Below are positions 13,250 to 26,345 of a DNA stretch of 64,000 bases, piece by piece. A program made the position numbers and the translations under genes. Location of the stretch: the NCBI GenBank assembly GCA_018873245.2, contig JAEMBT020000003.1, positions 6,529,843 to 6,593,842 of the forward strand, given 5' to 3'. The first letter of the stretch is position 1. Each line of letters begins with the position of its first letter. This DNA is from Archegozetes longisetosus (lineage: Eukaryota > Arthropoda > Arachnida > Sarcoptiformes > Trhypochthoniidae). A model generated the notes under the pieces. It was not told the DNA's origin. It saw only the letters and a program-made list of their open reading frames with translations, and made no database searches.

Positions 13250-13712
13250 TCCTATAAATGTTGTTATAAACTAGTCTTCGAAACGTCTAAACAAATGATT
13301 GTCTCAACTAAAATGTTGAAAACATGAGTTTAATGAAAATTGATAGAAATCGACTTGTATTAAATACGTAAATAAGCAATGTTTTAGTCAACCATTTATT
13401 CAAATATTGTTCCAAATGTTAGACCAATAAAACTCTTAGGCCTTAAAGCATTTATCGCGCATCGATTTTAGCGCACACTCAAGTACTGAATGTTATTTGC
13501 AGTCAGGTCTCAATATTGTAAATATTCGGCTGTTAAATAATTAATTATTTTCTTTGACTGATTTAAAGAAATTTTTCCAAAATAAATAAGTAAATTTATT
13601 AGAAACTTGAGCAAAAAATTGATAAAATATTACTTCATTTTTTATCGATTTGATAATTAAAGTGGAAGTAAACAGTTTGAGTTGATGTAAATAAAAGATC
13701 CTAAACAGCAAA
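13250..13712. other. Interval between the MCM8-like exon and NDUFB6
   Basis: 460 bp of AT-rich DNA between the leftmost-known 5' MCM8-like exon (minus) and the NDUFB6 start (plus). If MCM8 begins at 13249 this is a shared divergent promoter. If MCM8 continues to 15.4 kb it is MCM8 intron holding the NDUFB6 promoter. I found no coding exon on the minus strand here. Confidence 0.5.
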
Positions 13713-14695
13713 ATGGTATCAGAGAAGAGTGGTTCTCATTCTTCGTCTTCTCATTCATCACCAGTTGAATCAGATGTGAGTTTGGAAGACCTGAAGAAGA
13801 TCTATGCACGAGCGGCAACCCAGAAGTTCAATGAAGTACCTCGATATCCAGCATCGTTTACTGCAGGAGTAATGCCAATGACCATAACTGGCAGATTTGC
13901 TAATGAAAGAGAGAGACTCGGACCTGACTTCAATGAGAAAGAGAGACAATGGAGAGTCAAATGGATTCAAGACCAACAGTTGCATCCGTCGGAACCGTTC
14001 GAAGTGAAACAACTTTACAATGAATATCACAATCCTTTGAGACGCTTCTACAGAAAGCCTTTGGATCTATTGGAGGAAACACTCGCCAAATATACTGTAT
14101 TTTATTACATTTAATTCAATTCTTAATTATCCAATGCTTTTGTTTTGTAGTGAACCAGCCATTATTGCAAACCGCTTTCACATTTGAGTTTAGGTTTGAT
14201 TTTAAATCATATCAAGCAATCTTGTTTTAAGTCTAAGACAACAGTTTAAACCATTTCAAGTAATACTGTTTTTAAGACTAAGACAAGGATCTTGTCTAAT
14301 ATTTACTTAATTCATCAATGGTTGTCTTTTGCAATAATGTTTCGGTCACTTTCAGACTGAAGTTAATATTGTATTAATGCTAACAATTTAAATACAATTA
14401 TTAGTTAATATATGTGAATATCTTCAATTGAGTTTAGAATCGAACCAAAGCCTACACTACGAGAGTAATGATTGGGCGCGGAGCACTCATCTATTTATCA
14501 GTTCTTGTTGTCTATTATTGGGCAAAGTACAATGGCACTCATTGGGAAAAGTTTAGCGGCCTTCGAATTAATCCACAGAGAGAGATGGTATTGCCTGGAG
14601 ATGTCAGATTTCCGCGAGCTAGCCCCAGAACTGAATCATGGCAACACTTTGATCGGGGATTTCACGATAGAAAAGTGTTTCTTAATGATAAATAA
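13713..14695 (+). CDS. NDUFB6: NDUFB6-like (B17) accessory subunit of mitochondrial complex I
   Basis: Two exons, 13713-14096 and 14438-14695. The donor ACT|GTATTT and the acceptor GTTTAG|AAT are both phase 0 and the intron is 341 bp. The spliced protein has about 213 residues. Exon 1 has a Ser-rich start, then MPMTITGRFANERERLG and the family-like segment RQWRVKWIQDQQLHP followed by a PLRRFYRKPLD motif. Exon 2 gives one hydrophobic membrane segment (GALIYLSVLVVYYWAKY) followed by a C-terminal PGDVRFP motif typical of NDUFB6. The protein is a single-pass supernumerary subunit of the inner-membrane arm of NADH:ubiquinone oxidoreductase. It is longer at the N-terminus than vertebrate forms. It runs opposite to all neighbours and may sit inside an intron of the MCM8-like gene. 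A canonical AATAAA lies about 125 bp after the stop. Confidence 0.85.
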
Positions 14696-14820
14696 TTTAG
14701 ATATTCAACTATCGATTATTGGCTATTTGTAGTCAGAAGTTAACTCCAAAATATTTTACCAATTTAGGACTTATGTAAACAATTGTGTAGATTTTGTTGC
14801 TTTGGTTTAGTCTTTACTTC

Positions 14821-14826
14821 AATAAA
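14821..14826 (+). terminator. Polyadenylation signal AATAAA for NDUFB6
   Basis: AATAAA on the plus strand about 125 bp downstream of the NDUFB6 stop codon. It is the first canonical signal after the gene in the correct orientation (a taataa-like string overlapping the stop is not canonical). Confidence 0.5.
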
Positions 14827-15243
14827 TTGACTTAAATCTAAGGTTAAACCTAATTATCATCATTTAAAGACTTGTGTGACTATCACATAATTATATTATT
14901 AAGGAACAGTATCAACTAATAACATAACTTGTAGAAAATCAGTTGCACATATCTTAAAGGGGAAAAATAATGAAGCATAAGATTTAACTTTATTACTCAA
15001 AATATTCTTTTTATATTCTAAAAATAAGTCAAAGTTTAAAGTTAGGCTTTCAATTGACTATTAATGATGATTCCTGTTGTATTCTTGAATTTAGTCTTTA
15101 AAGCTGTCTTAAAGTAGTCAACAGAGACAAAATTAGACTGGTTTTTTCTCAGATTTTTGAATCAAATTAATTACACGATTTGTTGAAATGTATCATCTTT
15201 GACAATATCTCAAATTTTGTTCTTTATTAAAGGTAAAAAATAC

Positions 15244-15428
15244 CGAAATCATTGGTAATGAGAGAATTTAACAATAGATCATACGAAAGTAACTGTTGAT
15301 CAACAATTGGAATATTCTGTAAAATCTCATGCAATTCGACTTTATCTTCAAATAGTTCTCCTTGAATTGAAATAAGCAATAACTTATTGCAATTTAATAT
15401 AGTTTGATATTGAGTTTGTTTTAAGTAA
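15244..15428 (-). CDS. Candidate MCM8 N-terminal exon
   Basis: A minus-strand open segment with acceptor TATAAG (exon from 15428) and donor CG|GTATTT (exon end 15244). It reads ...NKLLLISIQGELFEDKVELHEILQNIPI...SLITND, which I can align to the MCM8 N-terminal segment before its OB fold (pattern hydrophobic run, E-L, V-x-L, L-Q, ...). A further 5' piece (LNERLNSSKKFLSNE, about 15525-15480) joins in phase across a 51-bp GT-AG intron and also resembles MCM8. However, an in-frame stop (TAA) precedes it with no acceptor between. The similarity is remote and rests on memory of the family. If correct, NDUFB6 is nested in MCM8. If not, this is a chance open frame. Confidence 0.35.
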
Positions 15429-15528
15429 CTTATATAAATTTTTAAAATCATTATCATAGGATCAAGTGAAAGTTTTCACAACTCGTTAGATAAGAACTTT
15501 TTGGAGCTATTCAATCGTTCATTCAGTG

Positions 15529-16305
15529 TTTATCACTGCAGCCGATCTCTTATGAGGTCGAAAGCGTTCGGATTTAAAGATCTTGTAATTTATATATTAA
15601 TACTCTTAATTTGCGCTTTTCACTATAAAGGGGTTAAGAAACTTATTTTTTTAGATCATAAACTAAGTTGAGTTAGAATTCATGCTCATATGAATTCCGG
15701 TCAACACATTTTTTGATACCTGATTTGAAATTAGTACACTTTTGATTCAAAATTTGATTTATTTCGAAATACAAATGAACTTTTAAACAATTGTTCTACA
15801 TTTAATTGAACTAATAATTTCATCAAATTATACATCAATAAAATACACAGAAATGGTTATACATTATATGAAATAAATGATAAGTAATGAAGATAAGTTT
15901 TGTTAAGTAATGCCGCAATTATTTCAATATCTATAATAGAAGTAAAATATAAGAGAAGAAGCAAATCAAACGGTAAAATAATAGTCATCAATATTCAGTA
16001 TTCTAACTATAATTCGTGATTACTGTAGTCCAGAACGGTTATAGTAAATAAACTAATAGTTAATGTTTTTCTGTGTTTAATTTAAAGTATATATAACCCA
16101 AACAATTGTCACATTCGATTGAAAATTTCATGATATAAAGTGCCAAAAATTAATTAATAATAAATTCAATTTGAAATTCATTAAAAGGAACAAACCTTGA
16201 AAAAGGGAAAATCGGAATATTTTCTAAGAGTTAAAAATAAAATTTCATAAATCATAAGTTAATAGCGGCAAAACTGGACTTTAAATAAAATAATTGAAAT
16301 AAAAT
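15529..16305. other. Intergenic, 3' of MEIOC
   Basis: About 780 bp of AT-rich sequence between the possible MCM8 5' exon and the MEIOC stop codon. I see nothing coding. It should hold the MEIOC 3' UTR and the 5' end of MCM8. Confidence 0.5.
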
Positions 16306-17795
16306 TCATGACAATGGCTTATCAAAGATAGTGCTGACATAAGCGCACCACAAACTGGTTCGCACCGATCGAGCACTAACTGAAAGCTCTTTGACTGTAT
16401 CCAAGATTTGTCCCAAAAACACTTCGGCAACATATCCGGCATTCGAAATATGACTATTATTTGTGAGAATCTGATCCTTCCGTATCATTTGCAACTTGCG
16501 AATAATTTGGAGCCATCCGTGAATGGTACTGTGGATGGAATCAGCTAATTCAGAATTGCCTCTCAATTGCTCCATTTTAGCGATTATTGTAATCACTTTG
16601 GCGTGTTCTCGGGACATATCAGTCAATAAACGATCCATTTTAGTCGCATTTTGTGGCAAACGCTGTATTGGAATATTGTTCGCACTTGAGATCTTTTGAC
16701 CAGAGAAGGCATGACTCAGCTCCAACTCGATCTTCCAAATTAAATCAGTAAATAATTGAATTCTATATCATTTTAATTATGTTTGAATATTTGATACCTT
16801 TTTGCGTTCTTTTTCGAGATGTTTAAACTGATCATAACAACGATCCAAATAATAATTGAGTTTATTTATTGGTTCGATTGTACTACTTGTTGAATTTCTA
16901 GCACGAATTGATCGCAAGTGACGCGACGTTTGATGACTATTGTCTTGTAATGACTGATTGTCAATAGTTAGCGCGAATTGGTGATAATTTTGGTTATGGT
17001 TATAAGGCATTGACTGTGATTTTGGTCGAACTGATGACTGATTAATGTTCTGCTGTGACGATTGATGAGTTATTTGATGTGACAATCGTTGTGCTGGTGT
17101 TGTATTGATTGGCCGGATTTGTTGCGGATACGAGTTAAAATCAGCCAAACTATCAGATTGCATGGTTTGTTTTGTTGCCATTAATGACATTGAATTAACA
17201 TTATAAGCAGATCGATTGCTTGTCATGTCATTCAAACTGTTCAATTGATAATCAAATTTGTTGTCGTTCGCGACCGCAATATCTCCACAATTCAACAGGG
17301 AATTGCTCACATTATTGCTGCAGATACTGCCTGGACGGTTAGTCTTAATCTGCGGATTGTCTCCAATTAAGATATTATTGACCTTTGATTGACTGCTAGC
17401 AAAGCTTTGGTTGGAATCAAGTGTAGTCTCTCTTTCATTGCTTCCAATCATGTGATCGATCAATGGTTTCATCCCATTATTTGCATCAATATTGTCATTA
17501 TTGCCATTGAAATGATAGGCATTTGTTTGGATGTGAAGAGCAGACAACTGGTGAACAATCTCATGATTGACTCCAAATGAATGGTTCGTCACTTGATTGC
17601 GAGCGTTGACTACACCTGAAGACAAGCAAAAATCGATTATTAGTTTAAAGTCTAAGATTTTTCAAATAAAACTTATACTAAATCGATATTTTTTAAATAT
17701 TAGTAAATAATAAGACATTTACACAAATTTTGAGTGTAGTTTAGAGGATTCCAACTGCTATTAGTATCAATATTATTACAATTATTTTCATCCAT
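16306..17795 (-). CDS. MEIOC: MEIOC homologue (meiosis-specific coiled-coil protein), 3 exons
   Basis: Minus-strand exons 17795-17723, 17615-16798 and 16731-16306 join in frame (introns 107 and 66 bp) and encode about 438 residues. Exon 1 starts MDENNCNNID; its donor (phase 1) fits the TTCAG acceptor of exon 2. Residues up to about 270 are Asn/Gln/Ser-rich and disordered. The end of exon 2 and exon 3 form the conserved MEIOC core: YYLDRCYDQFKHLEKERKK, then SSANNIPIQRLP, MDRLLTDMSREHAKVITI, KMEQLRG and a terminal SVRTSLWCAYVSTIF. In vertebrates MEIOC partners the RNA helicase YTHDC2 to extend meiotic prophase I; a parallel with fly Bam-Bgcn has been proposed. The family usually has this long disordered N-terminus and short conserved C-terminus. 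It lies on the same strand as, and close to, the MCM8-like gene, another meiotic-type gene. Confidence 0.85.
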
Positions 17796-20700
17796 TAATT
17801 AATACTTTGTTTTCAATACAAATGATATATAAATTTATTGAAAGCTATCAGCCTTTAGTCACTTTCTCAATGCTATTAAGGGGTCAAACAGTCTCTCGAA
17901 TGGTTTAATAGATCTATCCTTCAGTCATACATTCGTACGAATAATTTCAAATTCGTTCAATTTTGCCAATAAATGCTTTAAATCCTTGAATAATGTCAAA
18001 CAATAGCAGATTTGTCATTTTTATAAATAACATTCACCCTGTATTTCAACTAGATCGTACATCAAACAGGACCAGAATGCAAAATCAGTTATGGTTTTCC
18101 ATACTTTTCAGATACGGAGTGCGTTCAATCTTGTGAACATATTTATTACTTTACATAATGTTGTTTGAACGAAGATTTACTACAAAAAATATGAGTGAAG
18201 TATACGTTTTGATCACAGTTAAAGTGCATGGAATTTAAAAAGTGATGTCATCGTTCGACTGCTCTCAAGTCTTACTCTTATTCGACGAAAAAGTGATTGA
18301 CACAAACGAAAGCATTTGTCAAATGTTTTCAAATAATTAATGAATATTCACAAATAAATGTAACGATTAATAAGTAAGAGTTAATAAAAACTGAAGTTTA
18401 GAAGCATTAATAAAAACGAACAAAAAAAATAAACATAAAAAATATAAATAATAATTATTAACTATTATTAACATAACTAAACTATTACTATAGGAGTTTT
18501 GATTTTACAATTGACTTAAGCATAATTGATGATAATTACGATAATTAATTATTTGACTGAAATGATTAATTGAAAATTTTGATAATTAATCAGTAATTAC
18601 ATAATATATGCAAACATTACAAACCGATTAATAACTACTTATGAAAAGATTTCTCAAAAAAACATTAACAAACAATTGACCAGAAAGTTAAGAAGAAATA
18701 ATTGAAACATGGAAAACATATGTAACTTAACTCATTTAAGATATAAACAAGAAGATGACTAATTATTTGTTTGGGAAAATTAGTAATTCAGTACTAAGTA
18801 ACTATGAAACTAGTCTATGCATATATGAATCTACTTATAAATTGAACATTTTTTTCAATTCTAATTATAGAATTGCATTCACGTAATCATTGTTCGACTG
18901 GTTCACTCCGATTGATTGAAGTACTTCAACTTAATACCCCCCTCACTGATCTGCTTCAGCCTAACAAAACATTGGGATTAAAGTTGGCTAAAGCTTATAA
19001 CCTTCAAACTAATAGAAATCAATTTAATAGAGTGAGGAAAAGCTGGTCTTAAAAACTCTCAATTATTGTAAATTTGGTCATTAAAAGTAAAAGAGGAAAA
19101 GTTTTTCTGCACTAAAAATATTGAGAGCTTTTGATAATGAAAATCTTAGTTGAATAGAAGCCGCAAAGTTTAGATTATTAATGAATTAGTTTAGAGCACG
19201 TCTTATCTAAGACTTAACCTTAAGAATGTGTCATATCTCAGACTAGTGCTTAAGCCAGTAATCTTAAAGGCTGAAATATCATCAAATTAGAAAACCGAAA
19301 TTAATTCATCGATTTTAGCTCAATCAAATTATTAAGTTATAAATTACTTCAATTTATTTATAGCAAATTGCAATTTTTCAAACATTTCCTCAACCGATTT
19401 GGTTTTCAACTAAGATTTATGAGGAAAAGATAAAGTATAATGAATGGACAATTTGGAGAGTGATTAAAAAGTGTTAGAAATATGTCAATGGGCTTATCTC
19501 ACTTGAAGCTGTAGCCGATAATGAATTATTGTCTCACTTATTGCTATTTATACTTCAATCTCATGTTTATATTTGTTTTAATGACTGCTCTCAAGCATGA
19601 GATTTCTCTAAGCATTAATTTTGATCAAAACCAAGTTATTTATTGCTAATTTATGTTCATTACATAAACCAACAACGGCTTTAAATTAATAACGCAAAAA
19701 TTAAATGACACAAAGACACGACACTATAATTTAATTGAAACACGATTTTTACAACTATCTCTTCATAATAAACTGTTATTAAATAATAAAACACTCATAA
19801 AACGAATACCGTTTAGTTCATTTGTATTAACTCTTCTCGAAATTAGTCTAAGTTTGCTTGAAACAAGAAAAATATAACTTTTAATATATCCCAACGGCTT
19901 CTCATATTTTCATTACAAGTTTCAACTCTAAAGCTAGTTTAATAACCAGAAGCCTTATAGGTTATAGTGTTATTTTTCTAATTTGCATATTATGCAAAGC
20001 TTGTTCAAACTCTGTCAAAAGGTAACATTCAAAATGCAAATTTAGCCAAAACTATGTTAGCTCTCACGAGCACTTTTCCCTCATTTTAATTGCATCGATG
20101 CTTGCAAGTGATAATTACACTTCATATAATATTTCTGTGTATTGAGTCAAACTAAATGATAATTTCAATTTTGAAAAACCTCAAAACATTTCAAAGTTAT
20201 ATTTCATATCTTAAAAACTATATAATTGCATCAAATCTTTAACTAAAAAGCAAAAGTTTAAATATTAAAAATTAAAAATCAAAAGCTGAAACAAAGGTAT
20301 GAATGTTTCACTAAACGTTTATGGTATTCATGAAACTCGATTAAGGCAATTAATAATTTGAAAAATAAGAGAAAGTTAATCAACAGTTTTCAACTGTTAG
20401 GAGAAGTGTTTCTGAAAGTTAAAATGTTAAGCTAGCTAAACAAGCCCTCACCTGATTTTTAAAAATAACAGAAGTATGTTTTTATAATTTATTCAATAGG
20501 AAGGGTGTGACTTTATTTCTTATTAATTTCAATACTTTAAGAATTAGTTATTGTCAAAGCACTGTATGTAGTAACTAACTTTTTATGTTATAATTTTACG
20601 CGTTTTATTTTTATACAATAGTCAATAAAAACTCTTTAACTTTGTACTCAGTTGTCTCTATTTCTCAATGAGTACTGGGAAATGAGGTAAACTTAAAAAC

Positions 20701-22155
20701 TATTAAACCTTTGTTTCATAGCTATCTATCTCAAACTTGAGTTATGTAAAACTGAAATAAACCCACAAGGTTCAGGTAGTTTTTTAATCAAACTTCCAGT
20801 ACTTGATCTATTATCGAAGCATTTTACCCGTTTAACCATTTCAGTCAGAGTTCAATACAAGTTGATTATCATATTGAATACAGTTTAATCAACGATGATT
20901 TGGTCAACATTTCTCGAATGCTTGTCATTATAATTTGTTGATTCCTAAGGCTATAAGTTTAGAAAACTATAAGATTGCTTATATAAGTGAATATTCATGC
21001 AGCTTGAGTTAACCTAAATAATGTTGAAATTTTCTTTCTAGAAATAATTCGTTTTATTTGTGATTTCCTGCATTCCTGTTATCTCTGTTGCAATCGAATT
21101 CTATTAAATTAATTATAACTTTTGTTATAACATTTAATACTTCAACAAACCGCTTCAAATCAAATATTAAAACAATTTCAAAATCTTATAATTATGCCGA
21201 GAGCTACACAGAATTTTTATTTCATCTTAATTATTGCGTTAGATAACTTCTTGGAAATCAATGCTCGAACTAACAAAAGTGATCTGACAAATATTTTGAA
21301 AAATTGCTTCAATCACTTTTGTAAATTGATTATAATGCTTGCAAAGAGCTAGAATATCTGAAAATCGCATCTTCAAATCAAAGTTGATCTGAAAATAGAT
21401 TTCAATTGTTTTCTATAGAAGTTTGAAGTGGTTGAAGAATAAATGCAAATTTTCCGATTATTTAATTGAAGTATTTCTATCTTTATTTATTATTCAAACT
21501 GAACCGATTGGGAGCAACGCCAAAATAGCGATTCACCAAAACAGTATTATTTTCACAAAAAGAGTTTAATTAACGAATTTATAAGATTCAATAAAAAATA
21601 TCGTTTAATATATGAAAGTTCAAATATTGATAATCAGGAAAAGTTAAAATCTAATTAGAAAAACTAATTAGAGCTTCTCTCATGAAACTGATTGACATAT
21701 TAGCACTCGAAGCAATAAACCTTACAAAAAATGAAGAATTAGCACTAATTTGCTTGTATTTTCTCTTTATGAAGTGGATTGAGTTCCGTTTTCACCTCAA
21801 AGCTCAATAGATTTATGATTTAGGAACTCAATTATTATGAAGAATGAGACAAATGTCATGAATTATTAAAGTACAATATAATAAGTTATGAATTATTTTA
21901 ATAGGTTTTAGAAGTTGAACGGTTTATAAATTTGAAAGACCTGTAAGAAGTATGAAAAAATCAATTAAAAGCTCATTGATTGACTAGAACTAATTTGAAT
22001 GGTATTATAACAAAAGCCGAAACGTTAGTCAGACATTAATTTATAAAAGAGAAAAATTAATGAACGATTTTCAATTTGTTGCTGTTATGCACTCATTAGT
22101 GTCGGCAATGATATATCCAGAGGAGAAATTATATATATTCAGAGGAGATATATAT

Positions 22156-22290
22156 ACACTCATACCAGATATTATATATACTCTCATACCAGATATTATA
22201 TATACTCTCATACCAGATATTATATATACCCATACCAGATATTATATGCACTCTATCTACACTCTATCTATACCAGGCATTATACACTCA
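22156..22290. repeat. 24-bp minisatellite, about 4-5 copies
   Basis: Tandem units of CTCATACCAGATATTATATA plus a TACT tail; the first three are near perfect and the last are shortened and diverged. Confidence 0.92.
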
Positions 22291-25200
22291 TACTAAATAT
22301 TATACCTTTTAATGTCTTGAGAGAGAATCAAAGTGACAAAAAATTCATTGGCTCATCATTTACTGAAAGCTGTGTATCAGTTTCATTGATATTAGGCACG
22401 CATATAATGTTAGCAAACGTTTTATTAATCCCTCAACCCCAAACCTAGCTAAATTAATCTTTTTTTCTTTTGCCTTTCATTAGCGAAATAGTTTACGATA
22501 GCATTCACCCTATTCTATAATATGATTCAATATTTTATTCAGGCGTTTATTAAATTATATTCCAGTATGTCTTATGTCAATATACTGTAAATTTACAATT
22601 TCGTACAGATTTATAGAGATTATGCCTAACTCTAGAGTTAGGCATATAATAAGTATAGTTACTGTTAATATAAGACTGTATGAAATAAGTTATTAGAGAA
22701 TGTGGTATTAATAAAGTTGGTTTAGAGTATACTATTTGATCAATTATTGTTTAATGCTCGGTCAAAGTATTATTGAACCTAAATGAAAAATATATATTTC
22801 TAACTAATATGATGCGTGTTACTAACTCTTATATTATAAAAAGCCAACTCAAATAAACCCTATTGTCAACAGATTCCTTACGTCAAACTAAACCTTCTGA
22901 TAAATGTTCTAATCCTTACATTTGGATGAGCAGAAACACTGTGCAATTATTTCAATTAATAAATTATTCTCTTCTTAATTTACTTTATCAAACAAAACTT
23001 AAGTTAAAACATCTAACAAATAGTCTCGCTGTCAACTTAAGACCTTTGCAAATGTGAGTGATTATGAAACGATTTGGTGTAAGATTTGATGTAATTAATA
23101 TGATTAATTGTAGGGAAAAAATGTGAGATATTTGAATGTTAGTTGACACATTTAGAAATGATTTAGAGAAAATTCAAAGTGTTATATTTGTCCAAATTGG
23201 TGACTTATATGTAAACATCGCAACTAAGTATCACAAAAATCATTTCTATCTGTCATCAAATTCAACTTGTATCTTATTATCAACATTTTAAAGCATAAAT
23301 ATATTATATTATGAAAAATGATTTCCATTTTGTAAATCAGCTAATATGGTATACATTTATAGAGTATTTTATGTTATTGTATAAATTGACGGCACAGCCG
23401 TTCAAATAGGAAAAATTCAAATATCGATCCATTTTATATACATTATTTCATATATTAATGTCTTTAACTTCTAAACGCAGACCATCTGTTGGAACGATCT
23501 TCAAATCTTAAAAAACAAATTGTATTGTCTACTGATTCAATTGTTATTCTAATTAGATTATTATGAGATGGAATTAAAGTTGAATCTATTTGATTTTTTA
23601 ATGTCATCAGCTCTGTATTGCAGTTTGAGTTGACTATACATTTTCTTAAACTAATTTAGAGTTTCGCATTCAAAATTGAATCAACTATCAAACTATTTTC
23701 CAACAAAAACAAACCAAATCTAGATCTTTCAACTCATAAACAGCAAAATAAGTGACATATTTTTTTGAGTTTTTACTGAAAATATAAAAGATTTTAGAAC
23801 TTTCTAGGTTGAAATACTCTACGGAATTTGATAGGTTTTTATAGTTGATACAGTATAGTATTTATAAAGTATTAAACTATTTGAGCGTTCGGCTCGTTCA
23901 TGCGAATCACCATAGAATGCAATATGAATTAAAGTTCATAAAATTTGTATTGAAGCAGATCAATCAGATAAAAGTTATTCAATTTCAGATAGACGCTAAT
24001 CAGTTTGGTGTGAATGAGTTTCGGCATTTTCTTAATCGACAAAGTGATTACACATTTAGAAACATTTTAATTGTAACGAAAGCTCTATTAGGCTATAAAC
24101 TGAGAAAAGTTATTTTAGCAAAAAAAATATTAATTTTCATTATGAAATCATTATATAATTGGTAGCATTAGATGCTATTAAATGATAATTTTTGATAATT
24201 ACAAGCGAAAGAATTTGGTAATTTGGGAAAGGATTTTGATTAATTAACTAGGAAAGACATGTTAAAATGGTAATGTAAGATGGTAATGTAAAAATGTTAA
24301 GATGGTAACCGTTCAAACCAAGCCTTAGACTTAGTCGGAAGCCAGCAGTTAATCGAAAGTTGACTCAACTATTGATTTGAACAATGAATATATCTGTTTA
24401 TGTCATTCTATATCTATTCTGCTATTCTATCACTTTAACGATCGCTCTCTACTGCTATTACACTAAATCTCTCTAATTTGGCATTACTTTCTCTCCCGCT
24501 TTAAAATATGTTGCCTTAGCTCTGGTTTCACCACTAAATTAGCATTAAAGTCAAATAAGAAATTTGACTTCAGTTTAATTTGCTGTTCCGCGAAACCAAC
24601 TATATATGAATGAAAGTCTAACGTTTGAGTGGCAATTTTGTTAAAATTTAGAAAATTGTTTCAAATTCATAATAGAGTCAATAATATCTAGATAAACAGT
24701 GAGACAGCTTATTGTAAAGTGAAACTTATGAAATAGCCTCGTCAATCTATTAATCGTAAATAGTAATCTATAGTGTAGTCAAATGGAAAACGTCATGTAA
24801 ATTATTATTCTCTGATAGATTACCAAAAACTCATCCAATTGACAGGCAATTGAAGTTTAGTTGAAAACAAAAATGTCTGTATTTTGATAAAAAGCGAAAT
24901 TTAGCGGAAGACGCAGTGCAAACAAATATCATACTAGTTGGCAATAAATAAACATAAAAAGAAATTAATTAAAATTAAGGGTTCTGACGATTAAACGAAG
25001 TAAGAACATAATGTGATTAGTGTACAATTAGTTCAAAAATCAAGGTTAGAGAGTAGTGAAAAGATAAATGATAAGCATTTACAATTAAATAGATTGCAAT
25101 TTACTGAATGAGTGATCAAAGATAATTAAATGGATATCAATCTATAGGTGTAAATACAGTAAGACTTGTTGTAATCAAGTTGAAGGGTTTAAAAAATGAT

Positions 25201-26190
25201 TCAATTTTAACGCCTTATTCATTATGTTGCGGTTGATTATATCGTAAGTAGTGCTGTATTAAAAATCAACTTTTAGCTAATGATTCATAATTAAGATTAA
25301 AACCTTCTCTCTTAACAGATAACGAGAACGTGACGAAGATTTCTAATCAACAAAACGACAATATTTCAAATATGAATTATTCAAATATCAAATGTGTTAA
25401 TAGCCACCCGATTAATAAATCATTGAATCACTTCAGTTGTTATGATACTTATAGAAATACCCAAACGGGCAATAAATTAAACAACAATTCGATTGTCAAA
25501 TTGATTACAACTTAAAAATAATATAATAAACTGACAGCAGCCACATTTTCACTGTTTTCTCATATGATAAATTTCAGTTTTCATAATGTACTCATTTTTA
25601 ATAGCCTAAGCTCTCTGGCCGTAAACACGCTACTGATCAGTCAAATGTGATCGTCGAATGTATACATGTATGGAATCTATATGTTTCTTATTTTAAGTCT
25701 ACTCCAACTCTATCCCACGTTTGACAGTTTAAGTTGAACTTTGAAGGAATTTGCATTCGCATTACTTATCCTGCTCTCAAACTAACTATTTATGATTTGA
25801 CTGAAAACGCAAAGAAGTTGTTTTTCATTTTCCAGCACAACAACTTTTAGCATAAGTCGAAAAACAATTTATAATCTCACTTTCAAATAGATGGCAAATA
25901 AAGTGAATCAAAAATTGAAAGCAGATTTGAGACAATGATTGGGAAAGAAGTAATAAATGAATAGATTGATAGAAAATTATCGAGAATCATTTGGTTTAAT
26001 ATTGCTATTTAGTTGGCAACCACAAGGCGTCGACGTTGATCTATGAGCAGCAAGACTACAAAATGATGAATGGGTACAAGTGTAGCACAATTTACCATCT
26101 TTTTTATTTTATACTAGTATATAGGTATAGAAAAATACAATACAGAGTCATTACAGGCGCATAGAGCAATATATAAATCTAGCTCTATCA

Positions 26191-26345
26191 TAATATATAA
26201 TACTATATATATAATGCTATATATGATGCTATATATAAAACTATATGCAATGCTACATATAATGCTATATATAATGCTATATGTATAATATTATGTATAA
26301 TACTATGTATAATACTATATGTAATTCTGTATGTAATACTATATA
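26191..26345. repeat. AT-rich degenerate tandem repeat (unit about 11-12 bp)
   Basis: Repeated units close to ATATAATGCTAT with substitutions over about 150 bp. Confidence 0.8.

Noticed and set aside
23845..24165. 106-codon plus-strand open frame
   Set aside because: Ile/Phe/Lys-rich, no domain, no splice or promoter context. Several frames of this length are expected by chance in AT-rich DNA of this size.
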